Assembly (NCBI GenBank): GCA_020226215.1 | Contig: CM035235.1 | Span: 39,729,457 to 39,793,456, forward strand | Direction: 5' to 3' | Source: Sindora glabra | Lineage: Eukaryota; Streptophyta; Magnoliopsida; Fabales; Fabaceae | DNA length: 64,000 nt | Part shown: in pieces, positions 25,698 through 35,485 of the stretch | Layout: each line of letters starts with the position of its first letter | How positions within the stretch are numbered: position 1 is the stretch's first letter | The notes under the pieces: generated by a model | What the model saw: only the letters and a program-made list of their open reading frames with translations | Told to the model about the DNA's origin: nothing | Databases searched by the model: none | Translations under genes and position numbers: made by a program

Positions 25698-26468
25698 ATG
25701 TTTTTCGCTAAAATAAAAATGAATTCCAGCACAACGAACGGGGCTTTGATCTTCACCATCTTCTGTGCTTTTATTCATCACTGTTTTTCCCTCCGCTATT
25801 TAACATTAACACCAACAGCGGATCCCGCTCTTCACCCAGAATCCAACCATCACCTCCAAACCCAACCTCTCAAAGAAATCGCCATCGACTACACCCCAGA
25901 CGCCTGCTCCCATCGCTCCGAATCCAATACAATCATTCTCACCTACGACCACCGCGGCGGCGCACGGTGGCGCACCACCACTCGCTTCCAGTATGGAACA
26001 TTCCGCACTCTATTCAAATGCCCAAAAGGCAACACCAGCGGCCTCAATTTCAACATCTATCTCTCTTCCCTCGAAGGAGACAAATCCCAGGACGAAATCG
26101 ACTTTGAATTCCTGGGAAAAGACAAGAAAATTGTTCAAACTAATTATTACACCACTGGGACCGGAAACAGAGAGAAAACTCATGATCTAGGGTTTGATTG
26201 TTCGGGTGGATTTCATGAGTATATGATCAAATGGGGTCCAGATTTGATGGAGTGGTTGATTGATGGGAAAGTTGTGAGGAGAGAGGAGGACGACGACAAA
26301 GGATTTCCTGAGAAGCCGATGTTTTTGTATGCTTCAGTTTGGGATGCTAGCTACATTGATGAAGGAAGGTGGACTGGCAAATATCATGGATCTGATGCAC
26401 CTTATGAGTGTCTCTATAAGGATATTCATGTGCCTGCTTATACTGCAGTGACGGAGTGTTCTGCGTGA
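25698..26468 (+). CDS. EG16-like GH16 endo-beta-glucanase
   Basis: The gene encodes a 256-residue glycoside hydrolase family 16 protein. The catalytic motif DEIDFEFLG is at residues 132-140, with E133 as nucleophile, D135 as helper and E137 as acid/base. Upstream are YDHRGGARW (83-91) and FQYGTF (97-102); downstream are YYTTGTGNRE (150-159) and WDASYIDEGRWTG (215-227). This set matches plant EG16 proteins, close relatives of xyloglucan endotransglucosylases (XTH) that cut mixed-linkage glucan and xyloglucan. As in EG16, the XTH C-terminal extension is missing: the protein ends about 30 residues after the WDASY segment. The XTH-type glycosylation site after the catalytic motif is also absent. 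The frame is uninterrupted, with no intron. A second ATG at 25,719 (Met8) has a better context (AAAAATGA) and is the likelier start. Residues 15-31 are hydrophobic, like a signal peptide or anchor. The coding region is clearly more GC-rich than its flanks. All key residues look intact. Confidence 0.88.
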   Translation: MFFAKIKMNSSTTNGALIFTIFCAFIHHCFSLRYLTLTPTADPALHPESNHHLQTQPLKEIAIDYTPDACSHRSESNTIILTYDHRGGARWRTTTRFQYGTFRTLFKCPKGNTSGLNFNIYLSSLEGDKSQDEIDFEFLGKDKKIVQTNYYTTGTGNREKTHDLGFDCSGGFHEYMIKWGPDLMEWLIDGKVVRREEDDDKGFPEKPMFLYASVWDASYIDEGRWTGKYHGSDAPYECLYKDIHVPAYTAVTECSA

Positions 26469-26556
26469 TTTCTGATCTGTTTTTGTTTCCGAATCAATGT
26501 CTTTAGGTTGAATGATGCTATATATACTCGTTCTCTGAGAGGGACTGGCTTCACAC

Positions 26557-26745
26557 TGAGGGATAATTCTACTGGGAATTCAAGCTCTTAGGAGTTAGAG
26601 TATTTTCACCATATTACCCTTTTTTTTATAGAAATTTGTATTTTTTTTATTTAATTCATTTTCTTTGGTATTTAAAAAACATGATAATTCAACCGTGAAA
26701 ATAATCAACTTGTAAGAGCTTGAACTCCCGCAGAATTATCCTACA
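26557..26745. mobile_element. Small MITE just downstream of the EG16-like gene
   Basis: The left end TGAGGGATAATTCTACTGG, followed by TTCAAGCTCTTA, is matched by the reverse complement of the right end, TGTAGGATAATTCTGCGGG, followed by TTCAAGCTCTTA. That is an inverted repeat of about 34 bp around a roughly 120-bp AT-rich loop. It begins 88 bp after the stop codon, so it may lie in the gene's 3' UTR and fold in the transcript. No clear target duplication is seen. Confidence 0.65.
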
Positions 26746-28260
26746 CGCAATTACAGGTAGGGTGTGCAGTCCTCTCACAAAATGAGCAGGTTATTGTGTA
26801 AGTTGCTTCTGTTGTTGTTTTAATTTGGCTCGAGTAAAGGCCTCTTGTTTTACTTTTCCAGTTCTGGAATTGGTTTTTATGTGTTTCTCTGCAGTTTGGC
26901 ATGACATGTTGTGTTGTGTGAAAATAATTTTCCTCTTTAGGAAATCCTAGGATTTGAAGAATCAGTTCTCTTGAAGGTGTTGTAATGGCAATAAGGCCTA
27001 GACTCAAAGCATGCCTGATCATGTCTTTTCGCCAGAGATTCTCCAAATTTGGATTAGTTATTTCCTAAAACTATATGACTACATAGAATGCCACCTTCCA
27101 GGATCAAATCAGAAAAAGGCAATGGAAGTCTTTATGTCATGCTCACTCAAAACGTATTGAATTTTTAATTCATTAATATAAATTCAGATCCATTGGTTTT
27201 CCATGGTGGTGTCTGCAATTTTGGCTTTTAGTTTCGTTTCCCCTAATGTTGACCAAGTTCTTAATTTCACTGTGTGAGACTACTTTGTTTAGGTATCTGT
27301 TGTTTAGGTTTCCCAGGAACTAGGAAAGTTAAATGTGAAATCAAATGTAAGATTTCGCCTTTACCTGCATAATTTACTACTTTTTAAGCCTTGTGTCATT
27401 ATCATGCAGACAAACACTATTTAGGATGGATTAAAGATCTCTTTTTGGTGCTGCATTTAGACAAATTTCTTAAGCTCAATATGTCAGTAAGTTTTGAAGC
27501 CATTGCATGCAAAACTGTTACTGAATTGGGTGTTGAAACTGTAGTAGGATTTGAAGGCAATAACATACTAAGAGGAGATGCAAAAATTGTCATTGATATG
27601 CAAAATCTGTTTTATTGTTTCCTTTATTTCTTGAAAATTAGTTCTTAACCAAAGGAAACAACATTGAAGGTATCAATGAACATAATTCATAGGTTAGTTT
27701 TCATTTTCAAGAGAAATGAAAACAAGAAACATGAAAAGAAGATGGCAGACAGGCTCTAAATATCTCAGGAAACAGTTTCCTCATTGAAACTGCAGTTTGG
27801 TTGTTGCAGGAGCTTGTGAAGCAGGCAGTACCTTCTTTGTTGTCAATAGCTGTCCTTTCCAGCTCATGGAAGCAGCCTTAGATGTTTTTGATGCCAAGAA
27901 ACTAACTGTTGTAGTCTCTTTGTTGTTTAGTAAAAATCAGTATGAATTTAAATATATTGCATCCTTCTCTTATTAAGCATTGTTCTTCTCTGAAATGCTG
28001 GTTAAGTTGATGATATTGGACCATAGTTGGAGAATGGCGTTAACTTTTTCCCTTCCCAGCATATGGACAAATTAGTGGGTACATAATTATAATGGATCTA
28101 TTTTTATTTTTTTTAGCTAAAAATAATGAATTTAGTCATTGAACGTGTGCATGGATTTGGCTGAAGATAATTTTGGTGTCAACCAAATATCAAATCTTAA
28201 TCTGTGTTTGGGCAATGGATATTGCGGTTTTGTCTTTTGTCCAATTTTCTGAATTTTTCT
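26746..28260. other. Gene-like, GC-richer stretch, no assigned gene
   Basis: Base composition is closer to transcribed plant DNA than to the AT-rich flanks, and exon-like signals occur. One is a TTGTTGCAG acceptor at about 27,810, followed by a frame open for about 45 codons (27,811 on). Another is an 85-codon frame at 27,391-27,648. On the reverse strand a 101-codon frame (26,741-27,046) overlaps the MITE. I recognise none of the products. The stretch could be the 3' region of the EG16 transcript, a spliced gene of low conservation, or a decayed gene. Confidence 0.3.
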
Positions 28261-29440
28261 CTTATGTAGGGTAAGATTGGTCAACCCCGGGCATCATTGG
28301 CCATGATGATGATGATGGTTGAAGCCAATTTCTAGGACTCAGAGGTAGTTGGATCGGTAGAAAATTATGTAGGAAGTACAATTTTTTTCTTGAAAGTACG
28401 AGATCAATGAATTATTTGATTAGTCATAAATGACTAAAATAAAAAAAAATAGGATTTTTAATCCATATTTAGATAAAAAAAAAAAAGAGAGATGAAAGAA
28501 AATAAGGAAAAAGAAAACAAAAGGGAAAGCATTTTCACTTTTTTTGCTTAGATGTAGAGAAAAAAAGGAGGAAGTAAATGACAGAAAAAATAATTTTTCC
28601 TTATTTATTTAGGTAAAAAAATAAGAGAAAAGAAAATTAAATTAAGTTAAATGATAATTTTATTTTTCAATTTAATTTATTTATATAACACTTTATTTGT
28701 AGTCAATAATAAACAACTATAATTAAACATATAAAATGGATAGGACAGGCTTATAAAGACTGCGCAAGCTTACTCACATAAATCTACATTAAATGTGGGT
28801 TTTATGCTAAGTTATTTACACCACCCTGCATGTAATGTGGGCTCGCCTATGGATGGTTAGAATTTTTTATATTTTTATTAATTATTTTATTTTTTAATTT
28901 ATAAATTATATTTTAATTTTTATTAAATTATCTAGATAAAAATTTAATTAGAGTATAAAAATTGAATTAAATTTGTTAGGAAGTAATTAAGTTGAATTAT
29001 ATATATTAAGTTTAAGTGTTAGGAAAAAAATAATTAAAAATATTAATTTTTTTGCCTGCAGTCAGTCGTCTATACGAGCTTACTCATATAAGTACAAATT
29101 TTATGTCAAGCTGCCTAATCTAAATCCTAAACCCTAAACCTTAACTTGTGGTCATGGACTCCATTATGCATGTTTAATTATAATTCATCATATTTATATA
29201 CAAATTTCTTTATAAATACATTTTATTTAAAATTTTTTTAACTTTGTACCCTTTTTTTGTTAAGCTTTGATAATTTCAATATCCAATTTTGGTCCATATA
29301 AAATATAAATTGATTGTATTAGGTCTTCTCTAAAATCAATATTCAACTTTAGTCCCATGAAACTACCATGAGATCAATCAGTACGAATCAACGTAGCGTG
29401 TTACGTCGGCAATAAAATCAATATTCAATTTTTTTTTCTT
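28261..29440. other. AT- and purine-rich intergenic DNA
   Basis: No gene is present. The segment 28,440-28,640 is strongly purine-rich on the + strand (AAAGAGAGATGAAAGAAAA-type words). At 28,740-28,860 and 29,060-29,120 lie GC-richer patches sharing CAAGCTTACTCA/CGAGCTTACTCA words, possibly ends of a decayed MITE. The stretch 29,172-29,273 has a diverged direct copy at about 31,900-32,000. Confidence 0.4.
29121..29144. repeat. Short interstitial telomere-like repeat
   Basis: It reads TAAATCCTAAACCCTAAACC, i.e. about two and a half degenerate CCCTAAA units (plant telomere motif). Such short runs are common in plant genomes and do not indicate a chromosome end. Confidence 0.6.
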
Positions 29441-29444
29441 CATA

Positions 29445-29825
29445 TCTTCATTTTCCTACTTTCCTTTGCAGCCCTCCCATCGGACTGTAGAATCCGGCAG
29501 TCCTATTGGTAAAGAGAAGAAGCCATTTCTTTTCAAAGGTTCTCAATGGCAGAGGAAACGACAGCGTGCGCAATTTTTGGACCTCGTGGAGTCTGGTCAT
29601 TAATTGAGCCATAGCAAACTGATGAGTTTCCGTTTCATGGCGTGCTTCATCACCGATATACATTTTGCACAAACAAAATATATTTGTGCTAACAAAAAGC
29701 TTGAAGCCTTGTCGTGGACCCCACTAGCCGATTGTTGGATTCGAGTCATCGAAGCTAAGGCTGCCTCTATTTTTCGAGAGATATTTTTTATAAAAGAATA
29801 TTATTTCTTTGTATATAAATAAGAA
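29445..29825. other. GC-richer pocket with exon-like frames, unassigned
   Basis: This patch stands out by base composition. On the + strand TTTCCTTTGCAG at about 29,460-29,471 looks like a splice acceptor, followed by a frame open for about 43 codons. Other frames, including a 74-codon one on the reverse strand (29,448-29,672), overlap. None is recognised. It may be an exon of a gene too diverged to identify, or a captured fragment. Confidence 0.25.
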
Positions 29826-30448
29826 AGTATTAAATGAATTATATTTTATAATTAAAAAATAATATTTAAAGTTATAATAAAAAAGTAATTTTTTAAAAAG
29901 GGAAAAGTTATCTTTTGTTAAATTTTTTATATTTAATATTAAATAAATAAATTGTTTTTTTTATCATTTTTCATCATTTTAATTTCTTCTAATTATATTT
30001 TTATAAAAAGATATCTTTTGCTAAAATAATCAAAACTTTAGGTCAGTCATCAATCATACTTTGAATCAAACCCATCCTCTTTTAAATGTTCTGCACTTAA
30101 TTTATATTTTATCATCTTAGGTTTGTGAAAAATTAGGAGTATTATTTACGCAATACGAGGATTTATATACAAACGTATTCTTGAGCTAAAGAAGTTTCCA
30201 TTTTTATTGTAACATATATAACGATAGTTTCCCCTTGTAACGGTTAGAAAACAGAACATTGTACTGTCTAATTGAGAAATGGAAATAACAACCAAAGGTA
30301 AATATTTACATTTCTAAAGCACTCTAGTTGCCTCCTCCCACAGCTTTTCTACATACATCCTCAGCACTCTTCTTTATTTCCTCTGCTTGTTCTCGTTCCA
30401 TTATCTTATTCCTTTACTCCCTACCTTATTGACATAATTAATGGCGAC
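29826..30448. other. Intergenic; possible LTR fragment near 30.2-30.4 kb
   Basis: No gene is seen. The stretch 30,200-30,310 (AACATATATAACGATAG, then CCTTGTAACGGTTAG) resembles the promoter and leader part of a copia LTR in style, but no ends, primer site or partner could be found. Confidence 0.3.
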
Positions 30449-31041
30449 TAGGAATGGCAGTTGAAGGGTATGGGATGCGGAATAAAATCCTAGTACTTAT
30501 TTCTATTTTAAAATATTTTATTATTTTTTATTCTTGTATTCACGTGAGTAGAGTTTTTAATATTTGTCATCATTCCCATCAAATATTTGAAACTCATATT
30601 CGCCTCCATTTTATTTAAATGATACATATTTATTTAATTATTTATTATAAATTGTTAATAAAATCAAAATATTTAATTATTTTTATCTTATTTATTCCAT
30701 TATAATTCATCTATATCTTACTATATTTATCTATATTTTTATGTTATTAATTTTTAATAAAATGATAATTATTTAAAAATTCCAATAACACTAATATGAT
30801 AAGGAATGATATGAATTCATTAATTATAATTTATCTTTAAAAAATTTTTTATATTCAAATTAACTTATTATATACACAATTTTAGTTTTTCATTTTATTA
30901 TATATCAAATTTATATATAAATATACATTATTATATATGATTTAGTCATATATTAAATAATATGAGTATGGAGAGAGTTGAATAATATAATTTCCATATC
31001 CATATCCCTAAACCTTATACCTGCATCTAATGAAACTCCTA
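30449..31041. mobile_element. Putative hAT-like MITE, about 590 bp
   Basis: The left end is TAGGAATGGCAGTTGAAGGG, followed by TATGGGATGCGG. The reverse complement of the right end is TAGGAGTTTCATTAGATGC, followed by AGGTATAAGG. The inverted repeats continue imperfectly inward through AT-rich arms. The TAGG... ends suggest hAT. The flanking octamers do not match, so the boundaries are tentative. Confidence 0.5.
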
Positions 31042-31116
31042 GTTCCTACACGAATTTTCTTACACATATCTATATTCATTTTCAAAGCTTCATACCTATA
31101 CACAAATAAGTAAAAA

Positions 31117-31437
31117 TTGAAGGCACTTTCTGGCTATAAATCAAATTACCATCTCATTGGTAACTCAATTAGTGGCCGGACTCTGCCATGTCCAACAGTT
31201 GTGCAAGTTGTTTCCTCTGTCATACAACATTTGAACTTGAAGAGAAATGGTTGCTTTCTCTTTACTGGCGGCACTGTCCGTGACTCAAACTTGAGAAGGC
31301 AGAGAGAAGAAACAGGGAAAAGGGAAAAAAAAAAAGATAAGTGTCGTGCACAAATTGATATCACTTTTTTCCCAACTTGGCATGTCATATTCGAGACTAA
31401 GAGTATATTTGGATGTATCTTTATCTTTTATTTTTAA
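31117..31437 (+). other. 106-codon open frame, unrecognised
   Basis: The frame opens shortly after TATAAATC (31,134 area) and encodes a basic, Lys/Arg-rich protein of 106 residues without a recognised domain. Its 3' part runs into the next MITE (from 31,398), so the frame as drawn is not a natural gene end. The local GC-richer patch (31,130-31,330) suggests a gene fragment. I would not call it a gene without transcript evidence. Confidence 0.2.
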
Positions 31438-31706
31438 AAATTATTTTTTTTCAAAAATTATTTCCAAATTTAATAAAAACAATGAATAGATAATGTTCGG
31501 TAAAATGAATAAGCAAAAATTTTATTTAATTGCAAAACTGCTATTAATAATAAAAAATAAGTTCAAAAAAATCTAATTTTTCTTGTTTGTAAAATAAGAA
31601 TTTGAGGAACAATTTAAAAAAAATTTGAAAATAGTTTTTCAAATATAAATTTTTATTTTAAAAAATAGAAAATTATTTTTAAAAAATAGTAAACAAACAA
31701 ACCTTA
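31398..31706. mobile_element. Putative hAT-like MITE, 309 bp
   Basis: The left end TAAGAGTATATTTGGATGTA and the reverse complement of the right end TAAGGTTTGTTTGTTTACTA are inverted repeats. They continue inward through TTTTTAAAAATTATTTT-type arms. GTTTGTTTAC-type ends of this sort are frequent in plant hAT MITEs. No matching octamer duplication is visible. Confidence 0.5.
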
Positions 31707-32049
31707 AAATGCAAAGCTACCATCATTTAAATGGCTAGGTAATAAGTTAGTTTGATCAAATTGATCTGATTTAAATTTTATAGGGATTAAAATTGAATAA
31801 TAATTTTAAGAAACCAAATTGCAATTAGTTTGTATTTTAGGAAGACTAAAAATATATTTAAGCTAATATTTATTTGACATTTTATCTGCGACAAATAATA
31901 ATTATAATTATAATTCATCATATTTATGTACAAATTTTTTGAAATATATTTTATTTAAAATATTTTATTTTTATAGCATTTTTTGGTTAAACTTTGATAA
32001 AAATTTACAAATTTTTTTATTACTTATCAAAGAATAATCCTTGAAATAT

Positions 32050-34412
32050 ATCTGATAAAATCATGTAGGTTTGACTTTTTGGTGAGAGACCTATGAAAGA
32101 AAGAAAAGACATTCCAATACCTAAGTTATTATAAATTAGAGAAAAGTAAAAGTAAAATATTGTAATAGTTAACTGGTTAGAATAATAAAAGGTACTATAT
32201 TATAAAGCATAAGTATTATGCTAAAAGATGGGGTTGTCATTGTCATCATCACTTGCCTTTTTAATTGCAACATTTTTTAAAAGGAATTTTCAATACTTTA
32301 TAAAATTGAGAAATAAAGAACCAAAAGTAGTTCTCTAAAGAGGCTTCTATTAATTATGTTAGCATGTATTATAAGAAAGAAATATAAAGTATAAAGTACT
32401 AAGTAAAGCTAGATGTTTAAGGAATCAACTCAGATGTCGGGAAATTTTCGCTTGGACTTTGATGTAATACCAAGGGGGTGTAGCTTGCTCAGACTTTATA
32501 TCGTAAGCTTATAACTCATTTATTTAATTCTTAAATTACCATTTTCGATATAACTTTCTTAACTATTGATAAGTCAATCAATCATTGCTAAAAGATCCTC
32601 TTATATGGGTTCTTTCCTTTTTTCTATATGGGCTTATATGTGGTAGTCAATTTTTTAGGTCATTCATCTTGTAAAATGATAATAATGAATTAGTGTAAAA
32701 ATTTCTTCAATTAATTTTTAAAAAGGAACAATGCAATGTGGATGGATAAAAGATAATCTATAAAGGAGTGTCTTATCTCTTCCTTTACACACTACCAAAT
32801 GCCTTTGAAAGCCTTAGTCAAATTGAAAAATAAGTAGTAAAAGTAATAAATAATATTTAGTTTTCTTTTTTTGTATCATGAATGGATATGTTAGATATAT
32901 TATTAAGATAGATAGATGTTATTAATAAAAATTTAAAGCTAATTATCAAAATTATGAGTATTTATTATGTTCCACTTCAGTCCTATGGAAAACTAATATA
33001 GAAATTTTGAGTTATAATGAAGGAAATAAAATATGATAATATTTGACTTATGAATACATGATAATTATATAGTAAGGTTATGATAAATATGTAAAAAATA
33101 ATGATGGGTATATATTTAAAATTATCTATGATGTCAAAAAGAAAGTATATATTTATTTAAAATCTCTATCAATTTTATTTATTTTGAAGCCATGTCATAT
33201 ATATATTTATATATAATTTCAAATTTGGATTTCAATATGAAAGAATCATGTTATAATCTTTTAAAAAGGAAAGAATCACATTATTTGAAATAATTTCAAA
33301 TATAATATTACAAAATTAAATTTTTTGAGTATAATGAAATAATTATATTATAATTTTTCACAAAGGAAAGAATTATGCTATTTGAAACAACCTCAAATGT
33401 AATGTCAAGTGAAATAAAGTCAATTTTTTAAACATAATAAAAGAATCATATTATAACTTTCAAAAAAGAAAAAATCACGCTATTTGGAACAATTTTAAAC
33501 ACAATATTATGCAAAAAAAAAATGAATTTTTCTATGCATTATGAGATAATCATATTATAATATTTTAAAAAGAAAAGAATTGCCTTATTTATAATAAGGA
33601 CATCATATTGCTAGCTATACCTTCAGATTATATGATCAACCTATATTTATAGGAATAACAACCATAAACATGTTAAGGGATGATTTGATATCAATATAAC
33701 TTCAACAATTACCTTCCAAACTATCAATATAGCTTGGAAAATAATGTACATGGATTAGGCTATTATTCTTAATAGGTAAACGATTATTAATATTAAATAG
33801 TTGGATAATCAAATCAAACGAAAGAAAATATACATGATCTCCAGAATTATGGAAGTAAAATTAAGCAGAAATTGTAATAGTAAAAAGAAATTTGCACTTA
33901 CTATTTAGGATTCATGGTTGTTTGAGATCAAAGATGAGTTAAATTTTAAGTAGCGTAAAGAGAAAATGTTTACAAGCAAGAAAATTGAAAGGACATTGGG
34001 ATTATCACCAAGGATGAGAATAAGTAATTAGGAAAAAGAAATTAGAAGGAAAATTCTATGGTCTAAGAAGCCTTTTTTTTCCTAATTGCAATAATCATTT
34101 GAGATATTGGGAAAAATTAGTCTAAAATTTGAAAGGCAGTGATGCCTTTTTCCTTTATCGTGATGGCAAAAAAAAAAGACTCTTTTCAATTAAGAAGTGT
34201 AGCTAGGAAAGTCACAAATAATACTAATGATAAAATCTTGTAGATTTGAATCCTTAGTGGGAGATCTACAGAATGGAGAAAAAAATACTCCAATATTTAA
34301 GTTAATATAGGTTGAAAAAAAGTAAAAGTATAAGATTGTAAAAGTTTACTTGGTAAAGTAATAAGGGATACTATACATAATATGTAGGTATGATGCTGAA
34401 GGATAAGGTTCT
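32050..34412. repeat. Pair of 185-200-bp direct repeats 2.2 kb apart
   Basis: Copy 1 (32,050-32,235) and copy 2 (34,228-34,412) share, in order: TGATAAAATC, TGTAG, GAGA, CTCCAATA/TTCCAATA, TAAGTTA, AAAAGTAAAAGTA, TTGTAA, GGTACTATA/GGATACTATA. The CCAATACCTAAGTTA segment resembles a motif seen in gypsy LTR leaders. They may be remnants of LTRs, but TG/CA ends and a target duplication were not found. Confidence 0.45.
33239..33600. repeat. Tandem repeat, unit about 100 bp, about 3.6 copies
   Basis: Units start near 33,239, 33,336, 33,438 and 33,543 (periods 97, 102, 105). Each contains GAATCATATTATAA, then AAAGAAAAGAATCACGC, then TATTTGAAACAA and a CAAT...TTTTT segment. Copies are clearly diverged. 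Confidence 0.7.
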
Positions 34413-34958
34413 AATTATCGTTTTCAATATCAATAACTCATAAATTTACTAATATTATATATGAGAGATTCTTTTTCTTACATTATTATTTTGTTGCTTT
34501 TGTTAATTTTTGCTTCTATTATATCTTTAAGCTTATTTAGAAAATAATTATGTTATTTTTTTTGCTTGTACTTATATTATTATCATTTTCATAAATGTCA
34601 CAATATCTATTGGTCACTTGTATCTTTGCTTTATATATGGAGACCTAAATATTAATCCCTTTGATGTGTTGGGCATTAAAACTAATATCTCTTTGCATTA
34701 ATTTGTAAAGTTTGATTTCATTCTTAGTTTTGTAGTATTGCTATTCATTATAGCAATATATGTCTATTAAATAGTATAAAATAGTATCTCACTTTTAATA
34801 TAGGTTATAATGTTGAGTTGGAAGTTTCCAAATTAAATAAAATAAGGGTAAAATTATAATGATTAATTTTTCTGCTTATTTTTTATTCATGTGAGATAAG
34901 AAAATTTTTTGATGGCCCTATCTTTTTTTAATAGTTCTCTTCTTTTTCATCCATTTTT

Positions 34959-35485
34959 TGCTAGAAATTTTAATGTGAGCTTCATATTAATTTATTAAAT
35001 GGTAATTAATGTTAAATTATATTATGTAGGATTAAAATAAAGTGACAATTTGGAATTGGGTTCTATATGGTATTATAACTCAAATATAGGTCAATTGTGC
35101 ATAGATCTTGTGATAGGTAGAATCCATAACCTAATCTAATTTATTTAAGTGGTCCTCTACCTTTAATAATTGAACTAACCTCTAGTAACTAAACTAAGTT
35201 TGAGTTTTCCTATTAGTATTTAGATGTTATTGCATTCTTTTCAAAGCAAGAAGGTAGGTGATTATAATAAAGGGAGAATTAACCTTGTAACAGTATTGAT
35301 TAAGTTATTTTGTAGGAATATAAAGAATCAAAGAATTGAATAGCAGGTAAAATCTTATATTCCAAGTAACTTGATCACCCAATTCCTTTTTGATCATATA
35401 ATGGAGTTCTTTCATTTCATTTACCTTATATTATAATTTATAGTCAAGGTCTAGGAATTATTATAACGATAAAATTATTTTTGCA
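34959..35485 (+). repeat. 5' LTR of the old 6.2-kb element
   Basis: It is 527 bp, starts TGCTAGAAATTTTAATG and ends TTATTTTTGCA. Compared with the 3' copy it carries extra short segments, including a partial duplication of the AATTGAACTAA...AACTAAACTAAG region (about 35,167-35,200). Confidence 0.65.

Larger units (their letters stand above)
31707..34958. other. AT-rich repeat DNA, no gene
   Basis: No coding region is supported. The stretch holds the direct repeat pair at about 32,050/34,228 and the 100-bp tandem repeat at 33,239-33,600, described separately. The remainder is AT-rich without recognised signals. Confidence 0.5.

Noticed and set aside
25993..26190. 65-codon frame inside the EG16-like gene
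   Set aside because: Alternate-frame shadow of the GH16 coding region.
26741..27046. 101-codon reverse frame after the EG16-like gene
   Set aside because: Overlaps the MITE end at its C-terminus and matches no family I recognise; kept only as part of the unassigned gene-like stretch.
29121..29144. CCCTAAA-like run as a sign of a chromosome end
   Set aside because: Only two to three degenerate units; far too short for a telomere.
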